Origin: Stropharia rugosoannulata
Lineage: Eukaryota > Basidiomycota > Agaricomycetes > Agaricales > Strophariaceae
Length of the DNA stretch: 64,000 nucleotides
Direction: 5' to 3'
NCBI GenBank assembly: GCA_028532985.1
Contig: JANCIK010000004.1
Location: 3,224,001 to 3,288,000, forward strand
Part shown: in pieces, positions 56,068 to 64,000 of the stretch
Layout: each line of letters starts with the position of its first letter
How positions within the stretch are numbered: the stretch's first letter is position 1
Notes under the pieces: generated by a model
Seen by the model: the letters and a program-made list of their open reading frames with translations, nothing else
The model's database searches: none
Told to the model about the DNA's origin: nothing
Position numbers and translations under genes: made by a program

Positions 56068-56496
56068 TGTAAGGAGCTAGCAGGCTTCAGAAGTGATGTC
56101 GGCACACGGTGTTGTGTGTTGTTTAAGTTGATGTTAGTCGAGTGTCGAGTTGTGGGTGTTGTTCACGTTGGATAGAACGGTTGTAAATCCAAATTGATTG
56201 TCTACTACCGAGCAAAACATCAACTATTTATACATGCAGAGGTATTACTTTAGTTGGAAGTGGTAACGTGTAATATACGTAGTATGGACGTGTACAAGAG
56301 CAATAGGTCATAGTGAGTTCATAGGAGCATAATGGTGACATAGTAAATGACAGGTAAATGACGAAGAAGAACACGTACTCTTGTAAAGACAGTGTAATAC
56401 CTACCGGAGTGTACTTACCTTGAGCGGCAATGGTTTGTCATTCCGTGAAGTGTGAGAAAGTGCCGGCCCGCGCAGGTGGCTATGCCAGGTGTTACA
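56068..56496 (-). repeat. 3' LTR of the chromodomain element
   Basis: 429 bp between TGTAA and TTACA on +. It begins (minus) TGTAACACCTGG right after the PPT. TATAAATA on minus near 56228 is a good promoter box. No partner LTR is in the window to confirm the ends. Confidence 0.65.
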
Positions 56497-56527
56497 TACG
56501 CCCTCCTGGCGCTTCGAAGACGCGCCA
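56497..56527 (-). promoter_or_regulatory. Dyad and PPT of the chromodomain element
   Basis: On minus, TGGCGC, a 9-nt loop and GCGCCA, then GGAGGGCGTA directly before the LTR. Confidence 0.6.
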
Positions 56528-56532
56528 CTAAA

Positions 56533-57318
56533 TTAGAGACGACGGTGGGAAGTAGTGGCCACTGAGTGGCGGGATGAGCCAGCACGCGATTCCAAGCGAA
56601 TGGTCCTGACAGCGTGCGAGGTTCGAGATGATCCACCTGAGTTTTCGGGAGTGGATTGGCCGGTGCAACTGGGAAAGACAGACTTCAGTGGAATGCCGAA
56701 GTCTGATAAACGAGGGGAAAGTCCGTCAGCCACTGTCTGGCCTGTGGTGCTGTCAATGACTGCAAAGAATATTCCCTGCCTCAAGTACTTGGCAACAGAG
56801 TTGAACGTGTAGGCAAATGTTGCATAGCCGTAAGGAATGATATCTGTTTTAGTTAAACCTCGTCGGATGTTGGCATCGGCCGCAATGTATAGAGCAATCT
56901 GGCCGAAATGGATGGAAAGGTTATGCCCCGTAGACGGGTCAGTTAAGTTGACAGTTACGAGAGATGACCGTTGTAACAACGGGTGTGTATCGATCAAACC
57001 AATGTGAAGCTGGAATGAGGAATTGTTATCAACGGTCTGGAGAACAGTCAGGTTGTGTGTGCCAAAGATAGGCTCAGATAAGCGAACCTGATATTGGTTG
57101 TGTGATGCTGGTTCGGTGTTATCTGGTGCAACAGAGTAAATAGCAGAATGATGACCAGCCGGAATGAACGGTTGTGCTGAGGCATTTAAGCCCTGGGGTA
57201 CAGCACCGGTCGCCGGGTGAGGAGTCGCAGAATGATTATAATGTGCAGGATCCAAATCCATTCCGTTAAACGAAGAAGGCGTAGAAGGCGGCGTAGGAGG
57301 ATAGAAACTTTCATGCAT
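56533..57318 (-). CDS. Extra ORF between integrase and 3' LTR, unknown function
   Basis: 261 aa, same strand as pol, starting 82 nt after its stop (MHESFYPPTPPSTPSSFNGM). The first 60 residues are Pro/Ser-rich. Residues about 75-215 look like a compact beta-rich domain (SEPIFGTHNLTVLQ, SLVTVNLTDPSTGHNLSIHF, YGYATFAYTF). The tail is Ser/Arg-rich. No signal peptide or membrane segment, so it is not a typical envelope. It occupies the third-ORF position seen in some LTR elements. It could equally be a captured host gene. Confidence 0.7.
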   Translation of the reverse strand: MHESFYPPTPPSTPSSFNGMDLDPAHYNHSATPHPATGAVPQGLNASAQPFIPAGHHSAIYSVAPDNTEPASHNQYQVRLSEPIFGTHNLTVLQTVDNNSSFQLHIGLIDTHPLLQRSSLVTVNLTDPSTGHNLSIHFGQIALYIAADANIRRGLTKTDIIPYGYATFAYTFNSVAKYLRQGIFFAVIDSTTGQTVADGLSPRLSDFGIPLKSVFPSCTGQSTPENSGGSSRTSHAVRTIRLESRAGSSRHSVATTSHRRL

Positions 57319-59997
57319 TTAAGCGTTTCAAATGAGTAGTTTAAGCTTAGATTGGGACGTGTATTTGTTGGGGAAAGGTGTTGCGGCTATGACAGGTTTT
57401 TATAGTGTCCACTTGTTGTTAATATTGCCGAGTTCGAGTTGAACATCATTTTGTGGCATTGATGTGGTTCCAGACGGCAGTTCTTCGATGGATTCAACAT
57501 TGAGGAGCTGTAAATATTCCATAAATGCGTTCAAGTGGTGAATTTTTGAGTATGGAAGCCAAGTAATATCCCCTGCTTTCCACTGAATCTGAAAATGAGC
57601 GTCATAGCCTCGCCCTGAATGTCCAATAATTTTTTCGACGGCCCACTCAGGTTCTGATTCATCTCCATACCCCAACTGATCCACTTCCCTTCCAGGGAAT
57701 AGTCTGTCGTCGTTTGGAATGTGTATGCGTAATAAAGATGCATGAAATACATCATGAACTCCTCTTTTCTTTAAATGAATAGGCAACTTGATTTGGTAGG
57801 AGTAATTGGCGAAGTCCTTGATGATTTCATATGGTCCAATAAATTTTGGAATTAACTTTCGAGCTAATCCCTGAGGAAATGATATATTCTTGGTTGAAAT
57901 ATAGACCAGATCACCTTGTGTAAATGGTGCAGGTCGACGGCGCTTATTGGCATCCTTGGTCTGCTTCACCCTTGCTGCCAGAATTGCATCATGTGCTGCG
58001 ATTATAGCCAGCTTTCGTTGGAGTGCAAAATTACGGATGCTGGGGTATTCAATTTTCGAAGCAGACATCCATATCATTGGTCGAGGCATTTGCCCCGTGC
58101 TCAAGAAGAATGGAGCGTAACCGGTGCTAGCAGATCTAGCCGAGTTAAGTGCGAATTCCAAACTAGGTAGTTTCGATACCCAATTGGTTTGTTTGTCATT
58201 CACGCACTGTCGCAACATTTGGGTAATGGTTCTGTTAGCACGTTCGGTTGATCCGTCGCTTTCTGGGTGGTATGCACTTGAGAGCTTCAGTTTGGTGCCA
58301 ATTAACTTGTGCAGTGTTGTCCAAAACGTACTGGTAAACAGTACATCTCGGTCACTGACAATGTGCGTGGGTAATCCGTGGAGCTTATAGACGTGTTCAA
58401 ACATTAGCTCCGCCATATCCACTGCGGTATAGGTGATCTTGCTTGGTACAAGGTGAATCATACCACTAAAAAGGTCGATAATTACGGTGATTTGATTGTA
58501 AGTGCTGTCTCTGTTAACTGATTCGGGTAAAGGCCCCACGAAATCAATGCCTATCGCTTCCCAGGGTCGAGTGGGCACTTTTAATGGGTTGAGCAATCCA
58601 TACGGCTTGTTATTGCTTGGTTTGCTGCGTTTGCACGTTACACAGGTCATGCAAAATGCTGCAACGTCTGCAGCCATTTCTTTCCACCATACGTGCGCTC
58701 GTAGGTAGGTTAATGTCTTGACCGTGCCCAGATGTGCTAGGAGTGAATGTGCTTCGGAAATTATAATTTCCCTTAAGTTTCGACCCTGTACAATAATGCG
58801 TGGTATGCATAGAGTAGTTTCCCCGTTTTCCTTTAGATAAATTATGTCGTCTTCAATGCGAAAGTTTTTGTAATGCTTTGGAGCTTCCAGAATCTTTTTG
58901 AAGAAAGAGTCTTCCGAGTAGCGGCCTTTAATTTCGTCTTCAAGATTAAGTCCGCCCTCCGCTTGTGATAATACTTTCTGCAGCATTTTTTGGTAAGCCT
59001 CAGACTCCACCACTGTACTGTTACCTTGCTGATTAGTTGGATCCGTAAACTCTTGATTGTTACTCAAATCTTGAGCGGTTGCTGCTTCTCGTACTTTGTT
59101 TATTGTCTTTTCTTTTGTTCCTCCCTCGCCCTCCTTTCGTTCTCTAGGTCCCTTGAGAGCGAAACGATTTTTCATACGTGCTGCAAACTCTCGGCTGGTT
59201 TCTGGCCGTCCAGTTTCGGCCGGAAGTGGCTTTGTTCTGGGCTTACGCTGTGTACGCCTAGTGTCCTGCTGACGTGTGGTTATGGCATGCACGGCATTTG
59301 ACATGTCAGGTGAGTTATTGCGATCTGCGAATGTGGCATACTCTGACGCATCACGAGGCACGCCGTGAGCGTCATTTGAATATATTCGTGATAGTGCGTC
59401 TGCCACAACGTTCTCCGAACCGGGGATATACAGAATGTCGAAGTCAAAAGCTCCAATTTTTTCACACCACCGTGCTTGTCTTCCCGACAAATTTTGCTGG
59501 CGCAATAAGTGAATTAAACCCTTGTGGTCGGTGACCCACTTAAATTTCACGCCTTGTAGGATGTCCCGGTGGCGCAGCATAGTTTCCACACCAGCTAGCA
59601 TTTCTATCTCATGCACAGGATAGTTTTGCTGGGCGGCTGTTAATTTAGCCGAATAAAACGCGGCTACTCTGGCTGTCTTCCATTCTGGGCCCTGACTGAT
59701 GACGCCAGAAACACCTGTCGCACATCCGTCAGTGATCATCCAAATGGGCGGTGCCTGTGGTCCGTATTGTAATGGCACGCGGCAGTGTTCTCGCGCTTGG
59801 TGCGTAAGCGCTTTTATTTCGTCAAAGGCACGCTGATGTGTAGGCTCCCAACGGAATGACACTGTGTCCCCTGTTAATGCACTCAGGGTACCCATTGGTA
59901 TGCGTACGTTGGGTATATCATCAGCTAGATAACCCACGGAACCGAGAAAGCCTCGTAGTAAGTCACGATTTGTTGGTGCCTTCCAATTCAAGACTGA

Positions 59998-61245
59998 CAT
60001 CAGCAAATCCAACCATTTTCTCATAGCATGTCATAATAATACCACATGATCTCATAGAACGGCATAGTAATACCGTACAATCTCATAGCATGTTATAGTA
60101 ATTAGACTAGGCTTATAATGGCGCATAGTCACGTAGCACTATATAGTATAGTTATAATCGTTATATAGCATGTTGTAGTACTCTATAATAGGCTCTGCAA
60201 GTCATGCCATAAATACTAATCTAATAACGACTATAGTTACAGCTTCAGCAGTTTTCAAAGTTCGTAGATCTTGTTATGTCTTTGGCTCATCTTTATATCT
60301 TTCCAGGCTTTCGAACCGCTATATACTAAGTTAAATAAAGTATACTGTGTGTAGATATAATGATATCGACATATCGTACAAGTTACAACCAACAGTAAGC
60401 CAAATTTCATGTATGCTAACTTATTAAAAAATGCGACCAGCAAGAATTGAACCCCAAGCCTCAAGGGAATTATGTAATAGAAGGCCGTAATAAACCACCT
60501 AGGCCATACCACAATTTATTTTGATTGAACTAAAGAATACATATACCGCTTTTTCTCGGCTATTTCCGAAGGCTGTGTCAAGGCTGTGTTATGGATATTT
60601 CTTGCCACGTCGCAGCCGTTCCCTCTTCATCCACTACCACCACCATGCCGAATTCCCCTTCCCTCTCCCCCATAGTGCAACCACCCTAACAATGTTGACG
60701 ACGCCAATGACGCCAATGACAAGATGACGATGAAGCTGCAGGGAGCAGGGAACAGGCACGAAAAGGGGTGAAGCATAGGTGAGTAACCGAATCCCCCAAT
60801 CTGTCCATGCAGGTCCCACTGCCTCGTATGTCCCAACCACCCCATGACCCTGCCACATTGAAAAACGACTACCACGAGACCCATGCCATACCATATACGA
60901 CCCCACTGCATCACGAAACAGCCCCTGTCTAGCCCGTGCTCTTAATGTACTTACATATATATATATAAGTTTAATATTATGTTGTTTGTAATAGACGTAA
61001 AGTGTGAATAAGTAATAAACAATATTATAGCCCTTGATCTACCTAAATGTCGCTCGAATTTAAGTACTGGTACTGTACTATGTAATTCTACAGAGTGTTA
61101 TATAATACTACATAATGTAGCCGAGTTACTATGTAGATATGAGCCTATGCTATGCCGTGCTAAATAGATAAGAACCCTTACTATGGTGCTATGGTATTAT
61201 ATAATGCTAGTAGGTACTATATAGTAAGTCCCAGATTTGCTGATG
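59998..61245. mobile_element. 1.25-kb element with 12-bp terminal inverted repeats inserted in pol
   Basis: CATCAGCAAATC at 59998-60009 and its inverse GATTTGCTGATG at 61234-61245. GA lies on both sides, and removing the insert plus one GA restores the pol frame. The interior is AT-rich, with many CATAG/ATAGTA words near both ends and a tRNA-like unit in the middle. No transposase ORF, so non-autonomous. A 2-bp GA duplication does not fit Tc1/mariner (TA). Confidence 0.7.
60432..60512 (-). tRNA. tRNA-like remnant with pol III boxes
   Basis: On minus, an A-box-like TGGCCTAGGTGG (60495-60506) and a B-box-like GGTTCAATTCT lie 40-45 nt apart, in an 81-nt unit with a GGCC...GGCC D-arm. It ends at six T (60426-60431), a pol III terminator. 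Anticodon and acceptor stems do not pair well. It is a decayed tRNA (Ser/Leu length) or the head of a SINE, not a confident functional tRNA. Confidence 0.3.
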
Positions 61246-62545
61246 GAATCCACTTTGTTCGGGTCCATGCATATGCCGTTGTCGTCCACTATGCGTCCAA
61301 GGATTTTGAGCTCCGGCTCCAGGAAGTGGAGCTTACTTTGACTCACATACAATTGTTCCTTCTTAAGTATGTCAATAATAAGTTTGACGTGTTGCATGTG
61401 TTCTTGTAGAGTATTTGAATAAATGATTATGTCGTCGAGGTAAATGTCCATGAAGCGGCCGATGTAAGGAGAGAATATGTGATTCATTAAAGACTGATAT
61501 GTTGCGGGAGGGTTGCAATCACCAATTTGAATGACAAGGCTCTCAATATTACCATCTGGAGTAGTTACGGCTGTATGGTCCACATGCGAAGGTTCAATGC
61601 GGATCTGCTCGTAAGCATCCTTACCATCCATTGAAGACCGAAAGGGATGCGCAGCGGTGCGTCTTAGGATGCCCTCTGGATCAGGAAGAGGTGACGTCAT
61701 TTTATGTGTGTTGTTATTACGTTCTCGTAGGTCAACAACTGTACGCAATGCTGGTGGTTCCCCCTTTCCTCTAGGCTTTGGAATCATCATCATGGGGACT
61801 GTATTGCGTGAGTTAGTGATGCGCCATCTTCCTGTCTTGAGATAAGCATTACGCTTCTCACCCCATTCTTTGCGAAAAGCGTCTGGACATCGTGATGGAC
61901 GCCATTTATAGATACGCTCCTTGTCAATCAGTGGTATCGTGTGATTGATGGCTCGTAAGGGCGGTAGTCCGGTTTCAAGTGCTGTTTTACAGAGTGGTTT
62001 GGCATAGCGCATGAGTTCTTCACGCGCCTGGAGAATGTGATTTTGTGGCATGGTTAGTACGCGTGCCGCAATTGATGCGGTTGTGTCGCCAGCCATAGGT
62101 TTTGCCTGCTGGCTTCCAATAATAACAGAAACAGGGTTCATTGACATGCTGACGTTGTGCTGATATAGCCACGGTGTTCCAAGAATAACATCGTACTGTG
62201 AGATGTTAATAATATCAAAGGATCGCTCCTCAGATATTGTTTCATATTCTAGGTGTGCCGTGGTTCGAAAGTTAACACGAGATCGAGATCCTTGTACTGC
62301 AAGTTGAACAGTTAAAGGCTTCTCTAGTTCGAGTTTCTTGAGGTTTAATTGATCTACAATTGTAGAGGAGACAAAGTCTCCTAGTGATCCTGAGTCCAGT
62401 AGAGCACGCACAGGTTGCCGATTTAATGTAATGGTTATGATAATAGGTTTGGGTACAATTCTTGCAGCCTTGACTTGTACCGCATTGCGCTGCATGGCGG
62501 GATACATACCTCGTGGGATTTGTGCTCCGGATAGGGGAATTGCAT

Positions 62546-63985
62546 TCACAGAGTGTCGTTGTAAAGATTTGTCCGGTTTAATCGAAAAACCGGTATGTTC
62601 ACACGCTCACCTGCCTCATTGGATATCTCGGTATGTGTTTCCACACGAATGGCGTGTTCTTCGCTCATAATAGGGTTGTATCGCACAAAGAAGTTGTCAT
62701 CTGTTCCTGGTACAGATGTGTACAACAGCCGTGCCTGGTACCATCCTTCCAGGTTCAAGTTGGTATGTGTGATATAATGTCTTGGTATACCCCATACCCG
62801 TCGGCATATTTGATCTTCAAACAAGATTTGTTGTACATCATTAGGGTCCCAATGGACTAGGCATCGTTGGCGACGGATCGCGGGATATGGTTGGTCATGT
62901 AAATAAGGTCGTCCATATTCAATAAGTTGCTCCAGTTTTCGTTCGAGTAGCGGCCCTACAGCTTCATGAGGGTCTATTCTCCAGGATTCTGGTAGCGGTT
63001 GTCCTTCGAAAATAGCACAGCGATGTGCATATTCTAAGGCGGGTTGGAAATCAGGGTATATCATATGCTCGTTGTCGAAGAAGGTGGTAATATTTCGCTT
63101 CTTATCTTTAACCAGGTGTCCCTGTGGCGTGTAGGCGTCGATCACAAACCTATCTTCATTAGTCCAATGTGTGAGATCGCCAGGGTAGCGCCCACCGGTC
63201 TCCAAGATCTTGATTAATAAGGGTGCGATGATATCACCTATAATTGTGTCTGGACGTAGGACACGACCTTCAACGCCCAAGTGCCAGGCATATGCTTCGT
63301 CTGTGGGAAAATCTCGTCGTTCAGGGAATGGTAATTCAAGTATATCACCTAATGAAATCTCCTGTGGGGTTGTCATGCTGTCAAGTAGTGCTTGTCGAGG
63401 TACTTGCACAATAAAGGATTCATCAGATCCTGACCTGGGTGATTGCTGCTGCATGGGTGAATTGTCTGGACTGTGAGGTGTGTCCTCACCATGGACGTGC
63501 CCGTTTACATGTACTGAGTGGCATATGATCTGTGAGAATTTTTCTCCAAGATGTGGGTGCGTTAGAGTGCTACTATTATCTTCGTCTTCAGTGCTGATGT
63601 CTGATTCAGACATGTCAGAGTTGTCATTATCTTCCTCTGTTTCGGTTACTGTTTGTAATCCAGGCATATCTGGATCTGTGTGGTTGCTTATTTCCGACTC
63701 GCTATCACTGCTCGTGATTACAGAATCAGTATCCCAATGATTAAAAGAGTGACTTCGTTTGTGTTGATACCATGCACATAAGTCAAACATTGGGTTTGCG
63801 AGTTCTTGAATAGAAATGTGTATTGGGTCTTCGTAGTCTTCATCCTGAATTGTCCATCGCATGAATGCACTTGGGGTTACTGTGAAACGAGTTTCGTTAT
63901 CAATGCTCTTGCGTCTGGATGGATATAATTCTGTTATGCCGCTTCGTAAAACCAGCGCAGCATTATATCCGTAAGCGTCTCCCAT
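62546..63985 (-). CDS. gag: Gag-like first ORF of the chromodomain element
   Basis: 479 aa, ending just where pol opens in the -1 frame. An N-terminal globular part, a strongly acidic Ser/Asp/Glu region (about 85-145), then a globular region rich in Trp, Tyr and His (for example HWTNEDRFVIDAY). No CCHC knuckle is visible. The position next to pol supports a Gag role, but sequence alone is not diagnostic. The ATG at 63985 is close to the window edge, so an upstream extension is possible. Confidence 0.65.
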   Translation of the reverse strand: MGDAYGYNAALVLRSGITELYPSRRKSIDNETRFTVTPSAFMRWTIQDEDYEDPIHISIQELANPMFDLCAWYQHKRSHSFNHWDTDSVITSSDSESEISNHTDPDMPGLQTVTETEEDNDNSDMSESDISTEDEDNSSTLTHPHLGEKFSQIICHSVHVNGHVHGEDTPHSPDNSPMQQQSPRSGSDESFIVQVPRQALLDSMTTPQEISLGDILELPFPERRDFPTDEAYAWHLGVEGRVLRPDTIIGDIIAPLLIKILETGGRYPGDLTHWTNEDRFVIDAYTPQGHLVKDKKRNITTFFDNEHMIYPDFQPALEYAHRCAIFEGQPLPESWRIDPHEAVGPLLERKLEQLIEYGRPYLHDQPYPAIRRQRCLVHWDPNDVQQILFEDQICRRVWGIPRHYITHTNLNLEGWYQARLLYTSVPGTDDNFFVRYNPIMSEEHAIRVETHTEISNEAGERVNIPVFRLNRTNLYNDTL

Positions 63986-64000
63986 CGTGAGTGAATACTT

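Larger units (their letters stand above)
57400..62610 (-). pseudogene. pol: Chromodomain-element pol (PR-RT-RH-IN-chromo) split by an insertion
   Basis: The upstream half (about 62610-61246) has a retropepsin with ALLDSGS and IVDQLNL, then RT with YLDDIIIYS. The downstream half (59997-57400) has RNase H (MITDGCATG, VTDHKGL, ENVVADALSRI) and the integrase zinc finger (HSLLAHLG, CMTCVTC). The integrase core is FVGPLP, SDRDVLF and a Glu in HPESDGSTER, and a GPYEI module and a C-terminal chromodomain (PEWAVEKIIG, then ITWLPYSKI) follow. The two halves are separated by the 59998-61245 insert and meet in frame if it and one GA are removed. Pol is in the -1 frame relative to the gag-like ORF, with an overlap of about 60 nt, so frameshifting is the probable expression mode. 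No other lesion seen. Confidence 0.88.
56068..64000 (-). mobile_element. Chromodomain Ty3 element (chromovirus), right end beyond the window
   Basis: Read on minus: gag-like ORF (63985-62546), protease-RT (to 61246), a 1.25-kb insert, RNase H-integrase-chromodomain (59997-57400), an extra ORF (57318-56533), dyad, PPT and 3' LTR (56496-56068). The 5' LTR and PBS lie past base 64000. Apart from the insert the ORFs are open, so the element was recently intact. Confidence 0.88.

Overview
This looks like a repeat-rich block of a filamentous fungal genome, most likely a basidiomycete of the Agaricomycetes. The evidence is spliceosomal introns of about 45-70 nt in the real genes, a cytochrome P450 with at least a dozen short introns and a 12-nt micro-exon, a CBM21 phosphatase-targeting protein, decayed MYND and Tet-like 2OG-oxygenase genes, and several lineages of Ty3/gypsy-type LTR elements. 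I cannot name the species.

Layout. 1-10247 and 21789-22174 belong to Ty3-like elements of one lineage (here 'family P'): a pol gene on + (one frameshift), followed by TATA-driven, intron-containing genes on the opposite strand (here P-g3, P-g2, P-g1, P-g0). A solo LTR (5374-6339) sits between P-g3 and P-g2. A nearly complete 11.5-kb element ('family B', 10248-21788, coding strand minus) is inserted beside P-g1. It has LTRs of 966-969 bp, PBS, gag, pol, PPT and, between pol and the 3' LTR, four antisense TATA-driven genes (B-a1 to B-a4). A 2.5-kb imperfect inverted repeat (22290-24770) follows, then a gag-only pseudo-element (24902-27105) and an apparently young gag-only LTR element with identical LTRs (27262-30101).

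31-41.8 kb holds a candidate 6-kb DNA element bounded by CCTGATCA repeats. It carries a large multi-exon gene of unknown function and an intact Tc1/mariner copy. Next to it are decayed Tet-like, coiled-coil and MYND genes. The only clearly host-type intact genes are a P450 (41832-44277) and a glycogen/PP1-targeting CBM21 protein (45592-48143). 48144-56067 is gene-poor. 56068-64000 is a chromodomain Ty3 element on minus, with an extra ORF after integrase and a 1.25-kb TIR element inserted in its pol.

Most interesting theme. Two diverged Ty3-like lineages share the same unusual plan: antisense, promoter-bearing accessory genes between pol and the 3' LTR. One of these genes encodes a cysteine-rich, probably zinc-binding module plus a coiled coil. 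Each lineage is also saturated with its own short motif: TTTCCGA in family B, about 37 copies and about 26 times chance; TGCGCGCA in family P, about 21 copies and none in family B. By analogy with transposon-encoded sequence-specific anti-silencing factors, I infer that the antisense proteins may recognise the motif of their own family. This is untested.
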